Under the pieces are notes generated by a model, which searched no databases, was not told the origin of the DNA, and worked only from the letters and a program-made list of their open reading frames with translations. This document shows positions 48,142-58,516 of a DNA stretch of 64,000 nt, piece after piece; position 1 is the stretch's first letter; the number at the start of each line of letters is the position of its first letter. The position numbers and the translations under genes were made by a program. The stretch comes from Endocalyx cinctus (taxonomy: Eukaryota; Ascomycota; Sordariomycetes; Amphisphaeriales; Apiosporaceae), in NCBI GenBank assembly GCA_001600455.1, contig BCKC01000004.1, positions 1,054,001 to 1,118,000 of the forward strand, given 5' to 3'.

Positions 48142-48818
48142 CTTTAAGTGAGGAATTGTTCTGAAACATGCAAACAAAACGTGAATAGACGGCCTGAATC
48201 CTTCTTTGCATATATATTGTATTATAAAAGCTGGTCTACACTTGGTTTAATGCCCCTGCTCTTGGCTGAAAATGGCTAGGGACTTCGAGAACTCGTGTAC
48301 ATCACATGTATACATACTACTGTTACGACATGACGACTACAGAAAAATAGAATTATATTTACAGGCGAACACCATGGCTGTTGATATAAATTAATCACGA
48401 GATGGTGTAAAGCGTGGAGTCGAGAATAGGTAGGGATTCGTTTAATTCTTATAGTAGCAAACTCGATTTAGAGGGCCATTTCCGCATCTAGGACCCAGTG
48501 ACCTTGATTGTGAGGTCGTAGTGTTTTGAATCTAATTATTATGATAGTTAGGCCAGAGTATATGTACAAACTATTGTGACAACTGACCTAACCGCCCAAA
48601 AAGTGTACGAAAATCTTGATGAGTTCATTTTCATTTTCCACCTAGTCTCTTCTGCTCTCTAACCCGTTCTCGTCGTAAGTATTCAGTTACTGAAACCTTT
48701 TATTCCACACGAAGTCGTATGCCCAACCCAAATTTTGCCTAACGCCGATAGATGCAAGGTATATAGAAACATGATTTCCTTTTTTTTTTTTTTTTTCGCT
48801 AACATAACTATAACTCTT
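48142..48818. other. Intergenic DNA between convergent MZM1 and SLT11
   Basis: 3' flanks of two converging genes; a T run at 48779-48796. No gene seen. Confidence 0.5.
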
Positions 48819-49973
48819 TTAGTCTCCCGACAAGCTCGCATAGTTGACATCTGAAGCACCCGGAGGAGCAGCAACCAAAGGAACGTTGTCGGCTCTCGAC
48901 TGCTGATCATCGACACCTCCTTGACCATCCTCGATGGCCTTTCCCCGACCTTGGCCGCGCCTCTGGTTGCCAAAGGCAGACCGACCATCTCGTCCCATCG
49001 CGGAGCGTTCTTCCTTGTTCATGGTGCCGATAGGTTTAGGCAGAGACCAGCGAACGCGGAGCGGGCACCCCGCGATAACGGCTTTGCCTTGGCAAGCTTC
49101 GGCGGCCCTCTCGGCGCCTTCTCTCGTCTCGAAGTTTACGAAGGCGCAATGCGACATATGGCTGCAGATCAGCGATTTAATCTTGCCATGTTCCTTGAAA
49201 AAATCGCGTAACTTGTACTCGGGGAGGTCGTCCTCGACACCTGTGACGAATAAACTCATGATGGATTTGTCGGCCGGAGGCAGGTAGTCTTGCGGTCCGG
49301 GCGGTAGCTGCGACGCGCTGGGGAAGGGTTTTCTGGCGCCTCCTCTGCCTCCTGGCCGAGCACCCGCCGCGGCAGCCGCTCTGGAATCTCGCGTGCGTAT
49401 CGGACCCGGGCCCCCAATGCCAGCCCCGACGGCTGGGTTTCCGCCACTCCTCGAACCGTCGGCTGCACTTGTGTTTTGGCTTCCATCCTCGATAGCTCTT
49501 CCTTTCCGGAAATATGGTTTACTAGTAGCGAGTCGCCGTAGTAATTCCCTTGCTTTCTCGTCCGCCTTGTCGTATTCTTCTGTTCCCTTTCCTTCCTCGA
49601 GAGCAGCCTCGTTGTTCTGGGCGAAATATTCTCTGTTGATTTCGCTACTCGGGCCCGGGGCGACCATCTTCAAGGCGGCATCTCGAAGTTGGATGGGTAG
49701 GCCGAACTGAAGATCTAGCATGCAGCATTGACAACAATTCTTCATACGAGCGCATGTAAGGCAGATATTTGTGCGCTTTTTACGACCATGAGCACGATCG
49801 GCAGGCCATGAGAAGATAGTGAAAGGTCGAGTACAAATCTTGCATTCGGCGCCGTAGTCCTCTTTTAACATCTTGACGTAAGGGTTCGGAGGTAAACAAT
49901 TTTCGCATATCGAAGGAAAGTCGGTGGTTTCCCAACCTGAACGGTTCAGATCCTGTTTTATTTGCGGAGGCAT
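48819..49973 (-). CDS. SLT11: Pre-mRNA splicing factor Slt11/Ecm2 (Cwf5/RBM22 family), single exon
   Basis: 384 aa; the start MPPQIKQDLNRSGWETTDFP matches the conserved N-terminus of the family. A Cys-rich zinc-binding block follows: CENC (23-26), CKICTRPFTIF, CLTCARMKNCCQCC and LDLQFGLP. The centre is Gly/Ala-rich and disordered. An RRM lies at about 240-315 with RNP2-like SLFVTGVEDD and RNP1-like CAFVNFETREGA, then WSLPKP. Known role: contacts U6 and the intron in the catalytic spliceosome together with the NineTeen-related complex. I see no CCCH finger of the kind found in animal RBM22. The tail is rich in Arg/Gly and then acidic. Converges with MZM1. Confidence 0.95.
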   Translation of the reverse strand: MPPQIKQDLNRSGWETTDFPSICENCLPPNPYVKMLKEDYGAECKICTRPFTIFSWPADRAHGRKKRTNICLTCARMKNCCQCCMLDLQFGLPIQLRDAALKMVAPGPSSEINREYFAQNNEAALEEGKGTEEYDKADEKARELLRRLATSKPYFRKGRAIEDGSQNTSAADGSRSGGNPAVGAGIGGPGPIRTRDSRAAAAAGARPGGRGGARKPFPSASQLPPGPQDYLPPADKSIMSLFVTGVEDDLPEYKLRDFFKEHGKIKSLICSHMSHCAFVNFETREGAERAAEACQGKAVIAGCPLRVRWSLPKPIGTMNKEERSAMGRDGRSAFGNQRRGQGRGKAIEDGQGGVDDQQSRADNVPLVAAPPGASDVNYASLSGD

Positions 49974-51343
49974 CTTTGTGAAAAAATTATCCTAAGTCGT
50001 CTTAATTTTATAAGAAATTATTGTTAATGTAAAATAGAAGACGAGGCTAGACGCGAAGAAAAAAAAAAAGACTGAAGGACAAGAGAAATGGATGTCTTGA
50101 TTGATTACGAGTGAGAGGCAAGGTACTTAACTTAGGTTAGGTAAGCTTAGATACTATTAAGTGTGGCAAGTGTGGCAGTGTGGCTAGAATCAATGGCAAA
50201 TTTATAATCCTCTTTCTTATTGCATATTTGCGTATCTGCATATTTGCATCCTTATGGGTTCGATGAATATTGCCGAAATTCACCACCTTGCCAATAATAA
50301 TTGAAAATAGAAAATATTGTCATAATACTACTTTCATACAACAATAGGCCTGGTCGATTTCGCAAGCATTTTATATGGTAAAATATCATATATTATGCTC
50401 GGAAGTCGTCAACTCTAAAATATCATATTCTATTTCTCTTTACTAATTGTTTACTTATTGATTTGTTTCGTATACCAACTAGTACGTACATATTTACATA
50501 TTACATTTTAAACTCAATAATATATGATGGAATATGAAATATGAAATATGAAATATGAGATAGATGCAATGTATGCTTAAAGTTTTCTCTCCTGCATACA
50601 CCCGACATGGATGTAAATACGATCACTACCCGTGGACCTGAGGTATGTTTCAGTATATAAGAGACTGCGTCTTCCTACTACAGCCTACGGGTACATCTAC
50701 AAGTATATCTCAACCTTTATCATGAACTCCCCTTCTGGAACTTTATATATGGTTTGGTCTAGACTCTGAATTCGTGTCTACTACTGTAGTTAGTCAAGTT
50801 TACTTAGGCGCCGAGCCTATATTCCCTACTTATTTATATGGCTATTAAGAGCCTCAAGCCTCAACCTCCATCTATCACGGACAAATACCTTTCGTAAAAT
50901 CTTATGAGCGGAGGTTAACTTACCCATATCTAGCTTCTTCCTAGTGCTCGTCCTCCCGGGTGTTCTCGTAAAAACGCCGGGCTCGATGAACTCGTGATAA
51001 GTAAAAATCCTAGTTAAACTTTAAACCTCCAACTCTCAGACTTTATTGAGTCCGAGTCTTTCCCCAGATCTGTCCAAGGAAGCTGTCACGAATAATGACC
51101 TTGGCTTAATCTGGGTTTCCCAAGATAAGGATGGTAAGTACTACTTAGCAGGTACTTGGTACTGCAGGTAAGTATATATTATTCCTCATGCCTGCTTTTC
51201 CTCCTTATACTTGGGACATTTTATCTTCCTCTTTTTGTCTTTTTCCTTCGCTTTACCTCCAAGTATGCTCTCTTTAGTATAGATTCAGTTTCTATTTCAA
51301 AAACCTATGGATATTATTCATAACCTAGAACGGTAATATAATT
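49974..51343. other. Intergenic DNA between divergent SLT11 and the MFS gene
   Basis: AT-rich. It holds a short GAAATAT array at 50530-50560 and TACCTA-like motifs. The stretch 51200-51343 is CT-rich and probably the MFS transporter leader. No gene supported. Confidence 0.5.
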
Positions 51344-53135
51344 ATGGCATCAATATCATCCGAACCCCAGTTTCTTTCGCGAGCTGTCGACTCGACATCA
51401 CCGAATCGTAACGATGCTCCCCGTGCACGTTCAGATTCCAGGCTTACCGCTGCCGACTCCAAGCATAACGAGGAAGCGGTTGAGAACAGGGGCAGCAATG
51501 ACACTAGAATTATCTTGTCAGAAAAAGACTGCCCTGAGGTCCTTGGGTACGAAAGTTCGACCTTCAGTAAATGGACTACCCTTACCATCATCTTCCTGGT
51601 ACAGACATCTATGAACTTCAACGCATCTCTCTACGCCAACGGACAGAAGGGCATGGCCAAAGAATTCGGCCTCAGCCCCAATTATATTGTAAGCGGTGCC
51701 GCCATTTTTCTTATTTTCTACGCATTCGGCTGCGAGCTGTGAGTTTTTCTTCTTCCAACTATCAACCAAGATGAATCGTATGAGGGCTTATTCTATGATG
51801 AAAGTTGGGCTCCGTGGTCTGAAGAGTTTGGACGTAAACCTGTGCTTCAAGCTTCACTTTTTCTGGTCAACATTTGCTGTATACCTGTCGCCCTCGCTCC
51901 TCAAGGTTTTACATCTGTTCTTGTCGGTCGTGCTTTTGGTGGTCTCTTTTCCGCCGGCGGCAGTGTCACGCTCGGTATGGTTGCAGACTTGTTTCCTGTC
52001 AATACACAGGAATACCCATTAGCATACATCGTTCTGTCTTCTGTCGGAGGCTCCATCATTGGGCCCATAATCGGCGGTTTCGTCGAGGCGAATCTAGCGT
52101 GGCAGTGGACTATATGGATACAGCTTATCTTCGGGGCCTTCGTTCAGATTCTTCATTTGTTCTTCGTCCCCGAAACTCGCTCCACCGTCCTTATCGACCG
52201 ACACGCAAAAAAGGTCCGCGAGTCGGGCGAGCGTCCCAATGTCTACGGCCCTACCGAACATAAGACTTGGAAAGAATATATAATCCCGAAGGAGCTCTTC
52301 GTTATCTGGACACGCCCTTTCAAAATGTTCGTCACCGAGCCCATAGTCTCGGTGCTGTCTGCCCTTTCGGGATTTAGCGATGCCCTGATCTTCATGCAAA
52401 TTCAATCATATGGTCGGGTCTTCAAGATCTGGAACTTCTCTACCGTCCAGGTCGGATTAGTGAGTGATCAAGACACTGTTGCCCACCCCGTCTCTTCTAG
52501 ACTAACTCGACTTCTAGGCTTTCCTCCCTATCGGTCTCTCTTATCTCCTTGCGTATGCCCTTCAAGTCCCCGCGATCCGTCGTAACAGGGCCATCCGTGC
52601 CAAGAACCCCAACAGTGACTATGCTCAATACGAATCACGTCTGTGGATCTTGCTGTATACTGCCCCCTGTCTCCCCGTCGGCCTTGTCATCTTTGCCTGG
52701 ACCAGTACGAAAACAGTACACTGGATCGCCCCCATGATTGGCAGCGTCTTGATTGGCATCGCCAACTATGTCATTTATATGACTACAATTGACTATATGG
52801 TTGCCGCTTATGGCCCATACTCTGCTTCGGCGACAGGTGGTAACGGCTTCGCCCGCGACTTTCTTGCCGGTGTTCTATCATGGGTCGCTGCCCCTTATTA
52901 CGATGCTTTTCGAGGTCAATACGGTCTGCAGACTGCCAATACGATCCTCGCCGCTGTCAGTCTTATCCTCGTTGGTGCGACTTTTGTCATTTATTATAAT
53001 GGACCATCGCTGCGCAGACGGTCTCCCTTTGCGCAGAAGATTGGGCAGACTATGCTCTATATGGGCAACGATGATTATGAGAACGAGGATGATGTTGGGC
53101 GGAGCTCTGAGGTGGCTCAGATAAATAACCATTAG
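51344..53135 (+). CDS. MFS transporter (DHA1 drug:H+ antiporter type), three exons
   Basis: Exons 51344-51738, 51805-52459 and 52518-53135. Introns of 66 and 58 bp have donors GTGAGT and GTGAGT; phases 2 and 0 match, giving 555 aa. After a long hydrophilic N-terminus, about 12 membrane segments follow. Signature pieces are LWAPWSEEFGRKP (loop 2-3 motif A-like, spanning intron 1), GRAFGGLFSAGGSVTLGMVA, GPIIGGFVEANLAWQWTIWI (motif C-like G-P-x-x-G-G), and FVPETR followed by a charged central loop. Late segments include YGPYSASATGGNGFARDFLAG. This fits the fungal polyamine/multidrug DHA1 branch. Location: plasma membrane, proton-driven export inferred; substrate unknown. The 3' flank to 53705 holds only low-complexity T-rich DNA. 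Confidence 0.93.
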
Positions 53136-53705
53136 TAGTGTCAGCTGTCCAAAGATGGCCATTGAGGGCTTTAAATTTCAGTTTAAAGGCAAGGCGACAC
53201 CGGGGTGTCTAGTTCGCAACGATAAAAGATACCGCTAATGGAAATGTAACGCCTACTCATGAAGACTATCCATATTTTCCTCCTTGCTTTTGTTTAATAC
53301 CACTCAGTCGGCTAGAGAGAAGGAAATAGCTATCTGCAAGTGGGGCCAGGCTCATCCCAACGACTGACTTGTATATACATTTCTCACCACAATAACAATC
53401 TATCTTGGAGGGTCATAATGTATATGGGTTGGATTGTTTTTTTCTTCTGCTTTTTTTTTTCGTTTTTGTGAAGCAGCTATGTGATTATGATAGCGAATCT
53501 TTTCGGACAAAACAAATTGGTAACCTAACCAATAATGGTGATCCAAAATTATGTAGTGGTACTACTTGGATGATGGGCTTTCATTTATTCATACTAATAC
53601 TACCGGTACACTTCGGTACAATCTTGCCACCCTGTTTCGTAATGTATTTTATATATTTTCTAGAGGCTGTAGTTCACTTTACATTTCTCCTCTAACCGTG
53701 TCTAT
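53136..53705. other. Intergenic DNA between convergent genes
   Basis: 3' flanks of the MFS transporter and the F-box/DUF7730-like gene. T-rich runs at 53440-53465. A hydrophobic open frame at 53405-53695 is low complexity and not called. Confidence 0.5.
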
Positions 53706-54950
53706 CTAAGCTCTCCTCCACTCGATACGACTATAAGGCCCGTCATAATCCACTTTTGCCATATTTTGGATAACATCACCGTCGTCACGGGTGATGTTCC
53801 TCAATGCTCGTCGCGGCCATATGAATTCTCTATAACTGTCCAAGTTCCCATCTCCCACGCCGTTGTCCTTCTTCTCTTTTTTATGGCAATCCTTCTTCTC
53901 TTCTGATATGAGGCTAGGCTCTGAGCATGTCATTGGTATCATGGCTTGCGAGTATCGTAAACACTTACGACTATCTATCGCCCGTCCATGAATAGCCCGT
54001 GCACACTCCGTGTGTGCTAGATACGCCGCATCAAGCTCTAGTTCGCACAAGGATGGCAAGTCCGCCACCAACTGCCACATCTTACTGAACTGCTCTGCCT
54101 TTTCAACTATCTCTTCTGTATCCTCATACCCAACCCCACCGATACCCGCAAATTCGGGATACGGGCCCCCGCCTCCTACTAAAAGCTCTAGCACACTTAT
54201 CCTCGTGATGAACGGCTTCCATATAGGAGGCACGCGCACCAAGAAATCCCGACATTCCCCGGGGCTGGCGAACGCGAACGTGTTCAGCGTCCAAAAGACC
54301 CTACCGGCCTCCGCGTACCACCGCCGGCAGACGAGGAGGACCTGAAGATGGGGCCGCCTCGCGCAGAGGCAGGGCAAGCTCGCGCCCGACCGACCGCACG
54401 CCGCCCTGCCCTCGTCGCACCCGTCGCACAAGTACGGATTCGACCGTTCCTCGGGCGCCCACGCGCTGCGCCACGGATCCCGCCAGATCGGCGTCGTGCG
54501 CGCGCCCCAGGCCGACGGGGAGCGGTGCGCGTACAGCGAGGCGCACGTGTGTTTCCCGAGCACGGGGCGCGGTCGCGCCGTCGCGTAGGATGACGAGGGC
54601 TGGAGCCGCCGGATCGGGCACTCGGTTCGATGCGTGAGGTCCCACTTAACGGGTCGAACTACTAAGTGCTGGAAAATCTGGGCGCGGAGCTCGACTGGTA
54701 GGGAACGGAAACGCGAGCCAAGCGTGGGTGTTTCATTTTCATCGAGAGGCTTGACGGGCACGGCTTGAGGTGGCGAGGATCGATGTTTAGGTTTCCGAGC
54801 TTTATTGGCTTTTAGGTGAGAGGTTCCCTTTGGTTTGGCTTGGGCCTGGGGTTGAGTGACCGTAGCGAAGCCTCCGGTAGAACTATACACTGCGGAGGAT
54901 GATTGCTTCTTATATGGTTTAGGCATGGTGAAATGCGCGTGAAGCTGCAA
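53706..54950 (-). CDS. F-box/DUF7730-like protein, single exon
   Basis: 414 aa from the first ATG; Met9 (MPKPYKKQSS) is an equally likely start. The basic, low-complexity N-terminus is followed by FRSLPVELRAQIFQHLVV (about 82-99), which has the LPxELRxxIF core of F-box and DUF7730 domains. Later LLVCRRWYAEAGRVFWTLN and FAFASPGECRDFLVRV, where the recruited helix and 'NTFxF' pattern are typical of fungal DUF7730/F-box-like proteins. A Cys cluster (CDGCDEGRAACG, CLCARRP) lies between, suggesting an inserted metal-binding loop. The middle (54290-54640) is very GC-rich relative to both flanks. Possible substrate adaptor for SCF ubiquitin ligases; not proven. C-terminal residues are Lys/Glu-rich, then basic. 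Confidence 0.75.
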   Translation of the reverse strand: MQLHAHFTMPKPYKKQSSSAVYSSTGGFATVTQPQAQAKPKGTSHLKANKARKPKHRSSPPQAVPVKPLDENETPTLGSRFRSLPVELRAQIFQHLVVRPVKWDLTHRTECPIRRLQPSSSYATARPRPVLGKHTCASLYAHRSPSAWGARTTPIWRDPWRSAWAPEERSNPYLCDGCDEGRAACGRSGASLPCLCARRPHLQVLLVCRRWYAEAGRVFWTLNTFAFASPGECRDFLVRVPPIWKPFITRISVLELLVGGGGPYPEFAGIGGVGYEDTEEIVEKAEQFSKMWQLVADLPSLCELELDAAYLAHTECARAIHGRAIDSRKCLRYSQAMIPMTCSEPSLISEEKKDCHKKEKKDNGVGDGNLDSYREFIWPRRALRNITRDDGDVIQNMAKVDYDGPYSRIEWRRA

Positions 54951-57370
54951 TTAGGTAGGGTAGGACCGATTGTTTCAGTAGAGGGATGTCAAATAGTCCC
55001 GTTGTCTCTTTCAGCCACGAATAAAGAACTAATCAAACAAAGAAATGTTGGTGATAGTCTACTAAATTCAGATAAATAGTTTTCTAGGATCTATTAACGC
55101 GCTCTGGGTATGTAATACCCGTCATATATAGTATATATAAAAAAAGGTATATGTCTAGCATAGAAAATATCGGGTTGACCTGAGGATAGAGCTATTCTTA
55201 TATCGTGATGCTTTACGATGACCTAAAACCGGCCTTCTAGATGGGTTCATTGTATTACTGAAAATAGTTATTTCGTCCTTTTTGACGAAGCGCGTTGGTA
55301 TGATACCTGGTGATCCGCCTAACCAACAATACCGGCCTGTACGGTAAAAGCGGTAACTATCTACGTAGTCTATCTTAAAATTTGAAGAGTCCTGATACTG
55401 TAATTTTCATGATTAGTATAATGATGTTGGTGTAGAGTTGCATCGATAGCACGTTACGCAAATGTTACGTAGCTATAGCCGCTTAGTTAGTGTATAGTAC
55501 TGTAGATGTTAATTGTATAGGCGCGTCGAGATTGCTTATAATTGGATTCCAGCATCGTGGAACCACAAGGGACTAGAGGCAACATGAATCATCCTCAGAT
55601 TGGCGCGCGATTAGAAATCTCTTTTACTAAGCTCAATAATTATTAAATCTAGTGTAATACGGAAATGAAGATGGGTTAAGACATGAAATGAGAATAGCGA
55701 AATGTGGGAAATGAGTAATGAGACATGGGATATGGAACATGCAGCCAGGTGGATAGTACAAAGTTGTGTGATAGCGCTAATTTTGGGATACATAAATCAG
55801 GTACCAAGTATTTGGTTAACCGCCGTTCTTTCGTCTAGGTAAGCAGTAAGAACTTATACTCGAGTATTCATTCATGTATATCCAGTCTGACATCTTGTAG
55901 GATCACGGGCTCGAGACCATCTTTTGCCTTTGACGCCCCCGCTCTCAACGGACCGAATTCTTAACTTACTGTAAATTTATAGAGTCCGTGCTCCAGAGCT
56001 GGTGCTCTTGGTGATACTTGCTGACGTGGTAGAATGAATACAGCTCTCTACTTTTACATAATCAACCAAGCTCCTTTCAAGCAAGTTTACGGACAAAGAG
56101 AAGTCCTAGAGAGACATGAGGTCAAGGCGCACGTCAATCAAGCAAGCCTAGCCTCAGGTAGAACTATCCGTCTGGGATATGTAACCGGCTGTCCCGTACG
56201 CAGCGATGAGGCTTATAGACTATTGCTACTAGGACTTTACAGTCTACGAACAACTTAAACTCTCTGGGCTTCTCCAACCCAACTTAGCGCAGAAGCTTGT
56301 ATTTGCCGAGAACGTACTGCGAACGTACGATCCGGGATGAAGCATCAGCTCTCCTTTATCAAGGCTGAAATATGTCTTACCACTTGAAGGCCTAGATAGG
56401 CTGAAAGTGAAGCTATTGCCAGTATGACCATGGTTGAACGACGGTAATTGTCTCAGATACGCGCCACTCTTACTTTCTCGATCAGTTTTGACACGCTGTC
56501 CTGCCACTTGAATTTTCCACGTTTCGTCATGGAAGAGAGCTTGAGCTGTACCGTATATTTCTTCTCGGAGTAGTTACTTATAATGTATCAATGTCATATT
56601 ATTTGTAAGTGACAGAAAAAAAGAATGCTTAGGGATGCATAGGTACTGCATTAGCGAGGTAGTATTATATATACTGTTATGATTATTGCATTTCTATGCC
56701 CTTCCTGCATAATTCCACGTGGGAAAAAAGCAGTATACCGTACAGAAGCCGGGCTAATGGTTGTTACCGCCCAATCAACCCGGGCCGAAGCCTTCCTTTG
56801 ATCGCGACATGAAAAGGCAATGCCAGTAGATTTTTTTTTGATCAAATCCGATGTAGGCCTTCAGCCACCTTAGCCATAAATGACAGCCTACGAGAATAAA
56901 TATTAGTTTCACGAGAGACAATGCCAATCAGAGAACAGAAATAATATTCTGGCTGCAAACTAACCTTGGCATCTTGAACTATCGATTTTGACATGTTATG
57001 TGTGTCGTTGATTCCTTTTTCTTTCGAACAGAAATGAAAAAAAAAAAAAAAAAGTAAAATTTACACGTCTTCGGATTGGCCGTTGCCTAGGCTGAAGGCG
57101 CGTTCTGGAATAGGATTTCTAGACGATGAAGGCAAAGTATCAGATCCGCTGGCATGATGAAGGCTTCATTCCTTGACTATATAAGGCGAGCTGTCTCGTA
57201 CGTATGTAAATTTGAAGAGTCACTTCCAGCAGCAGCTTCAGCGACACCACTATCCCCTACATCACCTCTCCATTCTGCTACTACTTGATTAACATATTCA
57301 ACAAGCAGCTTAAGCTAAATTCTTCTTACGAACTATTCAACGCATTTTATCACGTTCATCTTTATCTACA
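54951..57370. other. Intergenic region
   Basis: 2.4 kb with no supported gene. AT-rich, with one A run at 57037-57054. The last 200 bp contain a TATAAGG box (57179-57185) and a CT/CA-rich leader, plausible promoter elements for the secreted-protein gene that follows. Open frames at 56034-56258 and 56244-56507 lack motifs. Confidence 0.5.
57179..57185 (+). promoter_or_regulatory. Candidate TATA box of the secreted-protein gene
   Basis: TATAAGG about 190 bp before the ATG at 57371, followed by a long CA/CT-rich leader. The position fits a strongly expressed fungal gene with a long 5' UTR; not demonstrated. Confidence 0.4.
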
Positions 57371-58516
57371 ATGAAGCGAGTCATCACTTTCATCCCTGCC
57401 CTCGCGGCTCTCTCTGGTGCTTCGCCTCTCAGCCCTCGTCAGAACATTGACTTCGTCCTCGCAGATGACACCCCGGACCCCACCCCGGTGTCTGTTCCAG
57501 TTGGTGTCAATTCCGGTACGGTTACTTTTGATTTCCCCGCCGTTACCTCGGATGTCATTTCCAACCCATTACCCGTCCAGGCCGTGGGGAAGCGAGGGCT
57601 GTACGCCAGAGACGCCTGCGACCCAAGGCCCACGGGCGCCGGACCGGTCCCTTCCCCGGACACGGACGCCGCTTTCCTAGAGTTCGCGGATATCTCCGCC
57701 GCCGCGACGGGCGCCCCGGTACCCGCCGGTTACGTCTCCATGTTCACTGACCTCCACGCCAGCAGCAGTGCTTACGGCTACTTGGGCCACACCACGATGG
57801 ACGAGTACGATACGGAGGCTTGCGCCGCTTCGTGCGACTCGATGAGCAACTGCGCGGGCATCAACCTGTATTTCGAGCGCAGTCCTTCGGCCGAGCCCGG
57901 CCCCGACTGCGAGGACCCGCCCTCGACGACGGTGATCAAGTGCGTGTTCTGGGGCGGGTACCTGGAGACCGACAACGCCAAGAACGAAGGGCAGTACCAG
58001 AGCAGCTTCCACGTCGTCATCGCCGGTTCCAACGGTTACATGAAGACGGCGGTTCCGTCGGTATCGGGATTCGACGGCGAGGTCCTCAGCAACGCGGCCA
58101 TCAGCGCGCCGCTCGACTGCGCCGGCAACGACACCTTCATGGGCTCTCGCGTCTTCACCAGCGGCTTCTTCGACCCGAGCCTCTGCGGAGCCGCTTGCGC
58201 TTCCCAGAACGACTACAACCTGGCGTACCCGCCAGCTGATGGCGAGCCCAAGATTTGTCGCTTCTTCAATACTTACCTGCTGGCCAAGAACGGCAGCCCG
58301 CAAGGTCAGTATTGCGCTCTGTATACGCAGTACTGGGACTCGTCGTACGCTACCAATGGGGTAAGTAAACTTTACATATCTATTGCATCAAATTTTCGGG
58401 GAAAAAATTACTAAAATTATTACCTGCAGGGTCAATATGATGGATCTGATTATTATTCCGTTGGATATTCATTCTCTTATGCCAACGCCACCGATTTCAC
58501 TACCGCTTCATGTTAA
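57371..58516 (+). CDS. Secreted cysteine-rich protein with PAN/apple-like segments, two exons
   Basis: Exons 57371-58360 and 58430-58516. The 69-bp intron (GTAAGT...CTGCAG) is phase 0 and gives 358 aa. A clear signal peptide is present (MKRVITFIPALAALSGAS), with a pro-segment and a dibasic site GKRG before the mature part. Two Cys-containing repeats follow: CAASCDSMSNCAGINLYFER with later CVFWGGYL, and a second with CGAACASQNDYNLAY, then CRFFNTYLL and CALYTQYW. Cys spacing and the C-x2-C-x-F/I pattern resemble PAN/apple-like folds of fungal extracellular proteins. The short second exon supplies the end (GQYDGSDYYSVGYSFSYA...ASC). Possible roles are cell-wall or host/substrate carbohydrate binding; not provable from sequence. 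Codon use is strongly GC-biased, suggesting high expression. Confidence 0.85.
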